Positions 36,696 to 46,206 of a DNA stretch of 64,000 nt are shown piece after piece. The stretch comes from Flavobacterium sp. 9 (lineage in GTDB: Bacteria; Bacteroidota; Bacteroidia; Flavobacteriales; Flavobacteriaceae). Below the pieces are notes generated by a model. That model worked only from the letters and a program-made list of their open reading frames with translations. It made no database searches and was not told where the DNA came from. The stretch covers positions 1,550,001-1,614,000 of the forward strand of contig NZ_PEEU01000001.1 of assembly GCF_002754195.1 (NCBI RefSeq), given 5' to 3'. The position numbers were made by a program, and so were the translations under genes. How positions within the stretch are numbered: the first letter of the stretch is position 1; each line of letters begins with the position of its first letter.

Positions 36696-39575
36696 TTATG
36701 CCATCATTCCTTTTACAAAAACCTCTATGAACTCCTTCATTCTAGCAATAATTCGATCGCCAATTACTCTTGCCTGAAGAATACTTGGTCTATTGTCTAA
36801 ACATTGAAAAACTTCGTCTTTTATTGGTTCTCTGCCACTATAAATATAAGCATCGATCAATGCTTTGAATTGGGCTTTATCCAGATGTTCTTCTTCGCAT
36901 AGTTTGCCTAATGCTAATACTTTTTGATCTTGCCAGAATTTTTCAAACTCATCTTCAATCGAATCACCATCTTTAATGTGAGGCATATTTTCATCAATGA
37001 ATTTCTGAATTAATTCTCTTTTACTTCTCAATTGAATATCACCACCTAATAAATCTATAATTATTTTTCTTTGAGTAGCGGCCGTACTAGGAATTTTAGC
37101 TCCTTTTAATTGTGCTAATAATTTCAGAATATAAGCGACATTAATTTGATCCCTATGAATTAATTCTAATTCAAAATCAATATCATCAAGTATAGACGTT
37201 TTTTGTTTTTTATTGTCTTGCTTTACTTTTTCGTATAAATCCAGATACTTGCTTTTGTAGTCTTCAAATTCCTGCTCATCAATTGGTAAATCTTCCCAAT
37301 CAAAATCAGTGTAGGATTGTAACACATTCATTGCTCGCATCAATTTTCTAAAAGCTTGCACAAATTGCGCTTCGTCTTCTTCGCTTTCTAAATTATCTAC
37401 ACTCTGATAAGTTGGCGTTATTTCTCTCAATAATTTTAATGCTTCATCAAACTTCTCCGCTATTGTTTCATAATCAGGCATATTGACAACTTCTATTGCC
37501 TCTTTATTCGAAAATAAAGTAATTGCATCATCAGTTGCTTTTTTAAGATTCCTGAACGATAAAATGTTTCCTTGCGACTTCTGTTCTCCTAAAATTCTAT
37601 TTGTTCTCGAATAAGCTTGTATTAAACCATGTTGCTTCAGGTTTTTATCTACATAAAGAGTATTTACTTTTTTGGCATCAAAACCAGTAAGCATCATATT
37701 TACAACAATTACAATATCCAACCGATCTTGTTCATTATTGAAATTTTCTTTTTCACGATTTTTTAATCGTTTACTTATATTTTGGAAATATTTTTCAAAT
37801 GATGAACTGTCTTTGTTTGTAAAACTCGCGCCAAACATTACATTATAATGACCAATATATTTTTCGAGTTTATCTCTTGTATGACTGGATTCATAAAGAG
37901 TTCTTGGTTCTGCCAAAACATCAAAATCTACTTCATCAGCAGGAAGAAAATCCTGAGCTTCGTCTGAATCTTCATTAGTGCCATAGGTAAAAATAGTAGC
38001 AATACGCAAATCATGTTCACCAGCTTCTTTCTTTTGCTGAAAAAGATCATAGTATTTAATTACATTGTCAATACTACTAACTGCCAACAATGCAGAATAC
38101 TCTCTATTAAAGGTTTTTTGATTGTGATAAGCAATAATATAATCAACGATTTTATTGATTCTTTTGTGAGAGTCCAGAACTTCTTGCTTATCGATATCTT
38201 CAACTTCAATATCAATAAATGTATTACTTTTATTTTTGTATTTCCCCACATATTCAATTCCAAAACGCAGTACATTTTGATCTCGAATAGCATCTGTAAT
38301 CACATATTTATGCAAACAGTTTCCAAATAAATCTTTGGTGGTTCTTTTTCCTAAATCATTTTTAGAAGCATTTTCAGCAAATATCGGCGTTCCCGTAAAG
38401 CCGATTAACTGACTTTTTTCAAAGAATTTTGTAATGCGTTCATGTGTTTCTCCAAATTGAGAACGATGGCATTCATCAAAAATAAAAACGATTTTCTTAT
38501 GTCGCAAAGGCTCAATATTCCCTTTAAAACGTTCTGAAACGGCATTATTTAATTTTTGAATGGTTGTTAAAACCAATTTAGTATTATCCGTTAATTGCCT
38601 AATCAAAGATTGTGTATTATCAGTAACATCAACGCTATCTTTTTTGAAAGCATTAAACTCATTCATTGTTTGATAATCCAGATCTTTTCTATCTACTACA
38701 AAAACAACTTTGTAAACATGTGGCAATTCCATTAAGATTTGACTTGCTTTAAACGATGTTAAAGTTTTACCAGAACCTGTCGTGTGCCAGATATAAGCAT
38801 TATCATTTGAGTTTTTGACCTGATGAATAATGGCTTCTGTCGCAAAATATTGATAAGGTCGTAAGACCATCATTACCTTATGGGTTTCGTTTATTACGAT
38901 ATAATGAGATATCATTTTACCCAAATGATTTGGATTCAGAAAAGCGGCTGTAAAATCAGGTAACTCTCTAATATTTTTATTATTTGCATCTGCCCAAAAG
39001 AAAGTTTGCTTAACAGATTGCAATTTGTTGTTTGCTAAATATTTGGTGTTAACTCCATTGCTTATTACAAACAATTGTACATATTGAAACAAACCATGAT
39101 TGCTCCAAAAAGAATGCATTTGGTAACGATTGATTTGATTGAAAGCTTCTTTGATTTCAATACCTGAACGCTTCAATTCTATTTGAACCAAAGGTAAACC
39201 GTTGACCAAAAGTGTTACGTCAAACCGATTTCTATAGCTTCCTTCCAGACTTATCTGATTGGTAACCTGAAATAAATTTTGGCTATTATCTTCAGTATTA
39301 AAAAAACGAACATAAAATGAAGTTCCGTCTTCTTTGGTTAAATTATAATAGTCCCTTAGTGTTTTGGCTTTTTCAAAAACATTGCCTTTGGCTAAATGAT
39401 TTAAAATAGCATCGAATTCCTTAGCAGTAAAAGTAGTTTCATTAAAAAGTTCAAGTTGCTTTTTAAGGTTAAAAACCAAAGATTCTCCATCCTGAATTTT
39501 TACAGATAAAAACCCTAAACTAATCAATTGCTTGATTAAGTTATTTTCTAATACAGCTTCAGATTGATGTCCCAT
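36696..39575 (-). CDS. hsdR: Type I restriction endonuclease subunit R-like protein (HsdR)
   Basis: The 959-aa protein has an N-terminal nuclease: Asp119 in RNRFDVTLLV and Glu133-x-Lys135 in QIELK form the PD-(D/E)xK site. A superfamily 2 helicase/translocase follows with TGSGKT (266-271), the Walker B DECH (367-370) and GFTGTP at about 392. The C-terminal part is helical, as in HsdR. Type I systems need HsdM and HsdS, and neither is in this window. The upstream neighbour is a 108-aa unknown gene and the downstream one a small P-loop protein. It may use a modification unit elsewhere or form its own defence system. Confidence 0.8.
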   Translation of the reverse strand: MGHQSEAVLENNLIKQLISLGFLSVKIQDGESLVFNLKKQLELFNETTFTAKEFDAILNHLAKGNVFEKAKTLRDYYNLTKEDGTSFYVRFFNTEDNSQNLFQVTNQISLEGSYRNRFDVTLLVNGLPLVQIELKRSGIEIKEAFNQINRYQMHSFWSNHGLFQYVQLFVISNGVNTKYLANNKLQSVKQTFFWADANNKNIRELPDFTAAFLNPNHLGKMISHYIVINETHKVMMVLRPYQYFATEAIIHQVKNSNDNAYIWHTTGSGKTLTSFKASQILMELPHVYKVVFVVDRKDLDYQTMNEFNAFKKDSVDVTDNTQSLIRQLTDNTKLVLTTIQKLNNAVSERFKGNIEPLRHKKIVFIFDECHRSQFGETHERITKFFEKSQLIGFTGTPIFAENASKNDLGKRTTKDLFGNCLHKYVITDAIRDQNVLRFGIEYVGKYKNKSNTFIDIEVEDIDKQEVLDSHKRINKIVDYIIAYHNQKTFNREYSALLAVSSIDNVIKYYDLFQQKKEAGEHDLRIATIFTYGTNEDSDEAQDFLPADEVDFDVLAEPRTLYESSHTRDKLEKYIGHYNVMFGASFTNKDSSSFEKYFQNISKRLKNREKENFNNEQDRLDIVIVVNMMLTGFDAKKVNTLYVDKNLKQHGLIQAYSRTNRILGEQKSQGNILSFRNLKKATDDAITLFSNKEAIEVVNMPDYETIAEKFDEALKLLREITPTYQSVDNLESEEDEAQFVQAFRKLMRAMNVLQSYTDFDWEDLPIDEQEFEDYKSKYLDLYEKVKQDNKKQKTSILDDIDFELELIHRDQINVAYILKLLAQLKGAKIPSTAATQRKIIIDLLGGDIQLRSKRELIQKFIDENMPHIKDGDSIEDEFEKFWQDQKVLALGKLCEEEHLDKAQFKALIDAYIYSGREPIKDEVFQCLDNRPSILQARVIGDRIIARMKEFIEVFVKGMMA

Positions 39576-39585
39576 ATTTTACGAT

Positions 39586-39912
39586 TTAATCCTCATATTG
39601 ATAAATTTGTCCTTTATTGTATTTGAAAATAGCAAGTACTTTTTCCAATTTATGAACTTTGCAAAATTCATGAACTTTTGCCCAGGAAAGAAAATGAATG
39701 TCAAAATCTGTCTTACGCTCAAATTTATCTATATCTGCTTGATTACTCGGAATAAGACCTATATAGTAAGCTTTCTTGCAGTCAAGTAATAGTTTAACAG
39801 CTTCGAGTACGACCTCATTCTCTCCTATTTTTCTAATCTCTTTATATCTAGGTTCTTCAATACCATTTTTCAAAACATTTAAAGTATGATTGTCAAATAA
39901 TAATTTTTTCAA
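39586..39912 (-). CDS. Hypothetical 108-aa protein upstream of hsdR (TTG start)
   Basis: This frame starts with TTG at 39912 and ends 10 bases before hsdR, so the two are in one operon. It is mixed alpha/beta, with DIHFLSWAKVHEF and KVLAIFKYNKGQIYQY, and no recognised domain. It could be a partner of HsdR or unrelated. Confidence 0.5.
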   Translation of the reverse strand: MKKLLFDNHTLNVLKNGIEEPRYKEIRKIGENEVVLEAVKLLLDCKKAYYIGLIPSNQADIDKFERKTDFDIHFLSWAKVHEFCKVHKLEKVLAIFKYNKGQIYQYED

Positions 39913-40310
39913 ATAAAGTCACTTATCTTAAAAACAAATAACATTCTTAAAATCAAAGTTTATTTATGGAAAACCATAATTTGGAGAAAAATATCCTACT
40001 CCTCATAAATCCACAACCTCATCTCTCCAAATTCAACTCCTTTTTTAATCCTCCTAACATCTCTACATTTAGAATACAAACCATTTCTACAAATTCTTTT
40101 TTTATCATTTTCCAACTCCAAAATTTCTAATCAACAAACATTAACTAAATTATTTATAAGAAAAATACTATTTTAACATTTGGATTGCGTAATATTGGAA
40201 TTACAAAATTATTATTTCTTTTCTATTTATGTAAAGTGCACGTTACAGAAGGACAAATTGATATTGATGATTTTAAAATGTTTTTTTTATTAATTAAAAA
40301 ATTAGAAATT
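39913..40310 (+). other. Intergenic region upstream of the RiPP precursor
   Basis: No gene is supported: the in-frame upstream TTG at 40185 only adds an unlike N-terminus to the precursor. The stretch is very AT-rich. The sequence TAACATTTG at 40174-40182 is one base longer than the TAnnTTTG consensus and is only a weak promoter candidate. Confidence 0.4.
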
Positions 40311-40586
40311 ATGAATTTGGAAAGTTTAAAATTAGACAAGTTTAAAGACTGTACTTTAAAAAGAGAACAATTATTCGAACTGAATGGTGGTGGTATGTAT
40401 TCAACTGGATCAAATATCTGTGCTCCTCATGGAGCTTCGCAGCGAGTGATGAATTTTGATTATGGCTATGACTCTTATAGAGGTGGAGAAGTGACATTTC
40501 ATGACAGAAGTAATATTAAAGATATTTGTGACAATGGTTTTATTACTGCAGATAAAATGGATACTCCTCTTAGACCAGTTTTATAG
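40311..40586 (+). CDS. Grasp-with-spasm RiPP precursor peptide (GG-leader)
   Basis: ATG 40311 gives a 91-aa precursor. The leader NLESLKLDKFKDCTLKREQL then FELNGG (Gly26-Gly27) matches the natural-product precursor family of Bacteroidota (GG leader, 'lkl.kFk...Lk.eql..l.GG'). A double-glycine-type cleavage after Gly27 is expected. The core of about 63 residues has many Asp, Glu, Ser and Thr (for example FDYGYDSYRGGEVTFHDRS) that a grasp-type ligase could join. It heads a gene cluster of maturases. The longer frame at 40185 starts with TTG and is rejected. Confidence 0.8.
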   Translation: MNLESLKLDKFKDCTLKREQLFELNGGGMYSTGSNICAPHGASQRVMNFDYGYDSYRGGEVTFHDRSNIKDICDNGFITADKMDTPLRPVL

Positions 40587-40596
40587 ATGATTTTTT

Positions 40597-40628
40597 AAGT
40601 CTGAATTATTGAAATATAATTCAGACTT
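40597..40628 (+). terminator. Hairpin between precursor and downstream maturation genes
   Basis: A perfect 13-bp stem, AAGTCTGAATTAT and ATAATTCAGACTT, with a 6-base loop, lies 10 bases past the precursor stop. It is followed by only a weak T-rich tract, so partial termination, raising the precursor-to-enzyme ratio, is likely. Confidence 0.6.
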
Positions 40629-40686
40629 GTTTCTACATCTCTCCAAAGTGATTTAATCTTTTCTTTTAACTTTAACAGCTTTTATT

Positions 40687-42441
40687 TTGAAATTTATATA
40701 TATAATATCTTTTACAATTTTAGTAAATATTCTATTTAGCAGTAATGCTTCAGGGCAAAATCAGTTAAAACAGAAAAGCTATAATCAAAGCAATTTTGAA
40801 AAAAATAAAATATTTGAGGAAATGTACCATTTGCGTTGGTCCAAATACAGTAACTGGTCTCCGAATACTAAAGATACCTTAGCTTATTTTGTTGACGATC
40901 GAAATTATAAGGGAGTAGTAAACTATGGAGTGACTTTTCGAAGAAGAGATAATAAAAGCTTTCATTTTTTAGAGAGTAATTCCATATATTTTTTAAATGT
41001 AGAAATCATAAAGTGTAATTATAATTCTAAAGATAGTCTCATTAGTATAGAAGGATTTGTAAGTGGTGGATGGTGGAATGAACTGGGCAGAAATAAGAAC
41101 ATAGAAAATGATATTAATATATTTCTAGGAGAAAAAACAGATACCATAAATACTTGTTATCTTGGTAATGCTTGTTATGATAAAATTATAGATAAGAAAA
41201 GTATAGAATCAAAATTGAATGGACAAGAAATAGATGAATACAGTTTTTTAGATACATTTCCGGCCTTTTACTTTAAAAAATATTCTTATTATAAAACAGC
41301 ACCTAAAGGCAGACGTGCTTTTAAAATAAGTGGAAAAGTTACTCAAAAAACACTACTTGCTTTTGGAGCAAGGGGGTGTTATTCTGAGATTTTTGATATA
41401 GGTTCAATGATTTATAATCCACATAAAAATCAACGGAAAGAAAACACAAAAAGACAAGAAGGTACATACAAAACGTTAATGATCAATAACAAGCTAATTG
41501 CGGATATTGAAAAAGAAAAGGCGCAAAAACAAGAAATCACTTATTACACTTATACACAAAAAGCAGAGAATTATATCCTAGGCAGGCAATATGCCAAAGC
41601 TAAAGAAGAGTATAATTTACTTAGCCAAAATTATCCCACCTTGTTTGCAAGAGATATTCATAACGCTGTTCGTTGTGCCATTTTATCGAGAGATTTTAAA
41701 ACGGCTTTTGAGTGGAGCGAAAAACTGGCTTTAAAAGGTATTAATCTGCCATACTTTAATTCCAAAATTTTCAATGGCTTGCGAAAAAATCCGGAATGGA
41801 AAAATTTTAGTAGCAAATACGATTCAATATGCAAAAAAGCACAAAGCAAATGGAATTTAAATCTAAAAAAAGAATTAACAGATTTAGTCAACGAAGATCA
41901 GACAGATTATGGATTGGAAAACCGAAAAAGCCCAAAAGTATTATATGAAACTACCGAAAAAGTCACTGGTAAACTGATCGATTTACTAAAGAAAGAAGGT
42001 TACCCATCTGAAGAGAAAATAGGCGCTCATGTAATAAGAGATACTACTTTGATATCCTTTCCTGATTTTAATATTTTGATTACACATGCCCTACAACAAA
42101 AGCCTGAAAATTTAGCTATTTTAAACGAACTTCTAGATAAAAGCATTACTGCTTTTGAATATGACAGCAAAAGAAATATCAATAATGGTAAAGAATTTGG
42201 TTCTTGTTTTCATATTTATAAAGGCAATCTATATGGTTCAAAATCATGCGGAAGAAATGATGTAGAAATTAGAAAAATAAGTTTCAAATTCAGTAACCCT
42301 AATGACTTTATTATGGATAATGGAAATTTTATAATTGAAGCATACAACCCTAAAAATCCAAAAGTGGCGGATGATTATTATGCAGAAAACTACAACTTAA
42401 TCATGAAACTCACGGATGACTGGGAGTTCTATGACAAATAA
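40687..42441 (+). CDS. Exported protein of the RiPP cluster with TPR-like region (TTG start)
   Basis: The 584-aa frame starts with TTG at 40687 and has a signal peptide (FIYIISFTILVNILFSSNASG). The N-terminal 220 residues are beta-rich and the region from about 280 to 400 has TPR-like helix pairs (KAENYILGRQYAKAKEEYNL). No enzyme motif is found. It lies between the precursor and the ATP-grasp gene and may take part in export or immunity of the product. The family is not known to me. Confidence 0.55.
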   Translation: MKFIYIISFTILVNILFSSNASGQNQLKQKSYNQSNFEKNKIFEEMYHLRWSKYSNWSPNTKDTLAYFVDDRNYKGVVNYGVTFRRRDNKSFHFLESNSIYFLNVEIIKCNYNSKDSLISIEGFVSGGWWNELGRNKNIENDINIFLGEKTDTINTCYLGNACYDKIIDKKSIESKLNGQEIDEYSFLDTFPAFYFKKYSYYKTAPKGRRAFKISGKVTQKTLLAFGARGCYSEIFDIGSMIYNPHKNQRKENTKRQEGTYKTLMINNKLIADIEKEKAQKQEITYYTYTQKAENYILGRQYAKAKEEYNLLSQNYPTLFARDIHNAVRCAILSRDFKTAFEWSEKLALKGINLPYFNSKIFNGLRKNPEWKNFSSKYDSICKKAQSKWNLNLKKELTDLVNEDQTDYGLENRKSPKVLYETTEKVTGKLIDLLKKEGYPSEEKIGAHVIRDTTLISFPDFNILITHALQQKPENLAILNELLDKSITAFEYDSKRNINNGKEFGSCFHIYKGNLYGSKSCGRNDVEIRKISFKFSNPNDFIMDNGNFIIEAYNPKNPKVADDYYAENYNLIMKLTDDWEFYDK

Positions 42442-42450
42442 ACATAGATT

Positions 42451-43389
42451 ATGATTTTAATTTACAGTAAAGACGTAGATGATTTTGTAAATAATGTTAT
42501 TGATTGTCTAGACGAAGATTTCATAAGAATTGGTGAAGCCGATAAAGTTAGCATTGAAGCAATGAATATTAGCAATGAGAAAAGTTCTTATCTATTAAAA
42601 ACCGGTTATTTAGAAAATATAGAATTAGAAAAAATTCAAAGTATCTGGTTCAATGGCGGATGTATTAATTCAGGAGAAACTGATTATGAAAACAAATGTT
42701 ATGAAGTTCTAAACGATGCTTTCATTCTGCAAAAATCAATTAAAAAAATAGGAAAAAGAATTGCTGATTTTGAAACGAACCGTCTTGATATTATGTTGGA
42801 AGCAAAAGAACAAGGATTAAAAATCCCCCATACTTTAATTACCGGCAGTAAAGAAACGTTGAAAGCTTTCTATGATACTTTTGATCAAAAAAAGGGGATT
42901 ATCTCTAAAAGAATATTAGATACGCTCTTTTATCAGGATGATGAATATCGCTATAATTTTAATCTAACATTTCAGATCACTTCTGATATTCTTGATAAAA
43001 CACCTGACGAATTTGCCCTTTCATTTTTTCAGGAACGAATTATAGCCGATTTTGAAATTAGGGTAATCTATATCGATGGCTCTTTTTATTCAATCGCAAT
43101 TCATGTTTTTGATGATATTATTGATTATAGAACAAAACTTATTGAAATGGATAACTTAAGAATAGTTCCTTTCAAATTGCCTTCAGTAATTGAAGAAAAA
43201 CTTGAAAGGGTTTTTAAAAAATTTAATCTCAATTATGGTTCGGCTGATCTTATGTATTGTGATGATGATTATTATTTTCTTGAAATAAATCCAACTGGAC
43301 AAATAAGTTTTATGAACAATACATGCAATTATTATTTAGAAAATAAACTAGCTAAAATTCTACAAGATGGAAAACAAAAAACCAATTAA
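42451..43389 (+). CDS. gwsG: ATP-grasp peptide maturase of a grasp-with-spasm system
   Basis: This 312-aa protein has the size and pattern of graspetide ligases. The C-terminal motif YYFLEINPTGQISF holds the Asn/Glu metal-ligand residues of ATP-grasp enzymes, and the DFETNRLDIMLEAKEQGLK segment precedes the central ATP-binding domain. These ligases join Asp/Glu side chains to Ser, Thr or Lys side chains in the core peptide. The next genes overlap it. Confidence 0.8.
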   Translation: MILIYSKDVDDFVNNVIDCLDEDFIRIGEADKVSIEAMNISNEKSSYLLKTGYLENIELEKIQSIWFNGGCINSGETDYENKCYEVLNDAFILQKSIKKIGKRIADFETNRLDIMLEAKEQGLKIPHTLITGSKETLKAFYDTFDQKKGIISKRILDTLFYQDDEYRYNFNLTFQITSDILDKTPDEFALSFFQERIIADFEIRVIYIDGSFYSIAIHVFDDIIDYRTKLIEMDNLRIVPFKLPSVIEEKLERVFKKFNLNYGSADLMYCDDDYYFLEINPTGQISFMNNTCNYYLENKLAKILQDGKQKTN

Positions 43390-43534
43390 TATTTTTAATG
43401 GTTTAAAATCGAAAGTATATAAAAGATCTCTAAATCAAGATAAACCAAAAAACAATTTGATTGCAATTCAATCGTATCAAAATTCTAAGAATATCTCTAA
43501 ACCTTTTGTCAAACCTATTTCTAAAATAATCTGA
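43367..43534 (+). CDS. 55-aa basic ORF overlapping the ATP-grasp and SPASM genes
   Basis: ATG 43367 lies within the ATP-grasp gene's last 23 bases and the frame ends with TGA at 43532-43534, one base before the SPASM gene's TTG. The peptide is basic (about 12 Lys/Arg), with KPINIFNGLKSKVYKRSL at the start and FVKPISKII at the end. The position in a compact operon suggests it is translated. It could be a second precursor or an accessory peptide. No homology is recognised. Confidence 0.5.
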   Translation: MENKKPINIFNGLKSKVYKRSLNQDKPKNNLIAIQSYQNSKNISKPFVKPISKII

Positions 43535-43535
43535 T

Positions 43536-44636
43536 TTGAAACAATCTAATTTTATTCTTTTTGCTGACTGTATTCCTGTCAAAGGATCTAACAGAAGTAT
43601 TATCTGCGATATGAAGAATAACAATTTCTATTTTACTCCCAACGGATTATATGATATTCTGGAAACATATAATGGTAAAACCATTCAAGAAATTAAAAGT
43701 CATTTTGAGCATAAATATGATGAAATAATTGATGAATATTTTGACTATTTAATCCATCATAAACTCATCTTTTTCAATTCAAATCCAGATTTATTTCCTA
43801 GAATGTCTACAGAATGGAATTCTCCTTCCTTAATTACAAACATCATTATTGATTATGAAGAAATCATTCATAATTTTAATGATTTAATTCCTCAATTTGA
43901 AACATTGAAATGTTCTTATATTCAGCTAAGATTTTATAAAAACATAGCTATTGATTATATCAGAAGTATTGCTGAATTATTAAAAAAAGAAAAATCAAGA
44001 GTTGTTTCTGTTGACTTCATAATTCCTTATTCTGAAGAATTTAATTTGGATGAACTAAATATAATATTATCAGAAAATAGCAGAATACATTCGATTGTCA
44101 TTTTTAATTCGCCTTATGATAAAAGTTTTAAATCGTTAAGACAAAATATGGGTTATTTAATGCTTGTAACAAGAAACATCGTTAACGAGAAAGCTTGCGG
44201 AATAATAAATGAAGAATATTTCTATTCAAATATTAAACTTTTCAGCGAGTCTCTTCATCACAATACTTGTCTAAATAGAAAAATATCAATTGACAAAGAT
44301 GGCAACATAAAAAACTGTCCTTCAATGACAACAAGTTTTGGTAATATAAAAGATACCACTTTAGAGGAAGCTTTAAATAAACCTAACTTTAAAAAGTACT
44401 GGAACATTACAAAAGAACAAATAGAAACTTGTAAAGATTGTGAGTTTAGGCATATTTGTACAGATTGCCGTGCTTATATCGAAGAACCTGAAAACCTGTT
44501 TTCAAAACCTTTAAAATGTGGTTATAATCCATACACTAATGAATGGTCAGAATGGAGTACAAATCGTTTAAAACAAAAAGGAATTGAATTTTACGGAATA
44601 AACCCTACTCCTCATACATCTCCATCCACAATCTAG
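43536..44636 (+). CDS. gwsS: SPASM-domain peptide maturase of a grasp-with-spasm system (TTG start)
   Basis: The 366-aa protein starts with TTG one base after the 55-aa ORF. The N-terminal ~90 residues look like a RiPP recognition element (winged helix: FTPNGLYDILETYNGKTIQE). The C-terminal SPASM domain has Cys residues for iron-sulfur clusters: NTCLNRK, NCPSMT, TCKDCEFRHICTDCRA and LKCGY. The radical-SAM CxxxCxxC motif is not seen at the N-terminus, so the cluster may act without SAM chemistry or use another enzyme. Its 3' end (44605-44636) overlaps the 3' end of the convergent antiporter gene by 32 bases. Confidence 0.75.
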   Translation: MKQSNFILFADCIPVKGSNRSIICDMKNNNFYFTPNGLYDILETYNGKTIQEIKSHFEHKYDEIIDEYFDYLIHHKLIFFNSNPDLFPRMSTEWNSPSLITNIIIDYEEIIHNFNDLIPQFETLKCSYIQLRFYKNIAIDYIRSIAELLKKEKSRVVSVDFIIPYSEEFNLDELNIILSENSRIHSIVIFNSPYDKSFKSLRQNMGYLMLVTRNIVNEKACGIINEEYFYSNIKLFSESLHHNTCLNRKISIDKDGNIKNCPSMTTSFGNIKDTTLEEALNKPNFKKYWNITKEQIETCKDCEFRHICTDCRAYIEEPENLFSKPLKCGYNPYTNEWSEWSTNRLKQKGIEFYGINPTPHTSPSTI

Positions 44637-46206
44637 TCTCTTCCAAATCCAATTCCTTCTCAATCTTCCTGAAAATCTCTTCATTGACAGAACCCGATTT
44701 GTGCATTGATTCTAGTTTACCGCGTTCTACATTTAAGAGATCAATTTGAAGTTTGGTAAAGTCGTTGAAAATCTCCCCGCCCATAAGATTTCCTTTTCCG
44801 AAGAAATTGGCTGGGAGTTCGGTTTTTTGAAGGCGGTTAAATTTTACTTCGTATTTGCTTTTTATGTTGTGAAGCAAGTCGTCGTTGAGTAACGAGAAAT
44901 TATCTTCGATGTGGGTAATAGTTTGTGAAACAATCACATTTCTTATTTCGTATTCTTCGGCTAGGATTGAATATTTTTCAATTTTTAGTTTTTTGATTAA
45001 CCACGGTAATGTCAATCCCTGAATAACCAAAGTCGAAAGGATCACGCAAAATACCAGATAAATGATGAGGTTTCGGAGCGGAAAAGCTTCCGTTTCGTTC
45101 ATCATTAGCGGAAGCGCCAAAGCAGCAGCCATAGAAACTACGCCACGCATTCCGGACCAGCCAAAAACAATCATATTTCGGAAATCAAATTCTTCCTGCA
45201 AACGGATTTTTTTACTGATATATCTTGGAAGCAATGTTGCCGGAATTACCCATAAAAAACGTACTAAAATCACGACCAAACTTACTGAAGCACCCCAAAC
45301 AAACAATGACCAACCGGAATAATCCCCAATTCCTTCGATAATTTGACGCAATTGCAATCCGATTAAGATAAAGATTAATCCGTTTAGAATATTCGTTAAA
45401 ACGCTCCAAATTGTTCCTGTCATGATTCGGCTTTCGTGTGTGAAAATCGTTCCTGATCTTGCTGAAAGAAAAAGTCCCGTTGCGACTACAGCCAAAACTC
45501 CCGAAGCTTCGAAATGTTCGGCAATTAAATAAGAAGCAAAAGGCGTTAATAAAGTTAAAGTTGCTTCGATAACTTCGTCGCAAACAAATCTTTTATGAAT
45601 AAAACTCATAATATATCCTACACCTAAGCCAATCCCGATTCCTATAACTGACATCACAACAAAATTCAATCCGGCTTGCCAGAGTACAAAATTCCCCGCT
45701 GTAATAGCAGTCAAAGCATATTTATAAGCGACCAAACCACTGGCATCATTTACCAGACTTTCGCCTTCGAGAATGGCAATTAATCTCGGGTGTAAACCCA
45801 GACCTTTTGTTATAGAAGTAGCCGAAACAGCATCAGGCGGCGAAACGATTGCGCCTAATAAAAAAGCTAACGGCCAGGAAATATCATCTATCAGCATATG
45901 TGCAGCAAATGCTACGGCAACAGTTGTAAAAAGCACCAAACCTACAGCCGCCAAAGTAATCGGCCTAATAGTTTGTTTAAAATCAGACCAACTCGTGTAC
46001 CACGCTGCGTGATATAAAAGTGGCGGTAAAAAGACGATAAAAACAACTTCGGGACTTAATGCAATCACCGGAAGTCCGGGAATAATGCTAATCACAACGC
46101 CGCAAAGCACCAACACAATTGGAATTGGGAAATTATATTTTTTACTAACAAGACTCAGGAAAGCGACGCCAAATAGTAACATGATAATTACGGTAATATT
46201 CTCCAT
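44605..46206 (-). CDS. Na+/H+ antiporter (CPA1 family)
   Basis: The 533-aa protein has about 12 membrane segments and the CPA1 pattern: VFLPPLLYHAAW in helix 3, SPPDAVSATSI and NDASGLVAY with its Asp pair for cation exchange, then a soluble C-terminal tail. It exports Na+ (or K+) for protons. Its stop lies just inside the end of the SPASM gene in the opposite direction. Confidence 0.85.
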   Translation of the reverse strand: MENITVIIMLLFGVAFLSLVSKKYNFPIPIVLVLCGVVISIIPGLPVIALSPEVVFIVFLPPLLYHAAWYTSWSDFKQTIRPITLAAVGLVLFTTVAVAFAAHMLIDDISWPLAFLLGAIVSPPDAVSATSITKGLGLHPRLIAILEGESLVNDASGLVAYKYALTAITAGNFVLWQAGLNFVVMSVIGIGIGLGVGYIMSFIHKRFVCDEVIEATLTLLTPFASYLIAEHFEASGVLAVVATGLFLSARSGTIFTHESRIMTGTIWSVLTNILNGLIFILIGLQLRQIIEGIGDYSGWSLFVWGASVSLVVILVRFLWVIPATLLPRYISKKIRLQEEFDFRNMIVFGWSGMRGVVSMAAALALPLMMNETEAFPLRNLIIYLVFCVILSTLVIQGLTLPWLIKKLKIEKYSILAEEYEIRNVIVSQTITHIEDNFSLLNDDLLHNIKSKYEVKFNRLQKTELPANFFGKGNLMGGEIFNDFTKLQIDLLNVERGKLESMHKSGSVNEEIFRKIEKELDLEETRLWMEMYEE

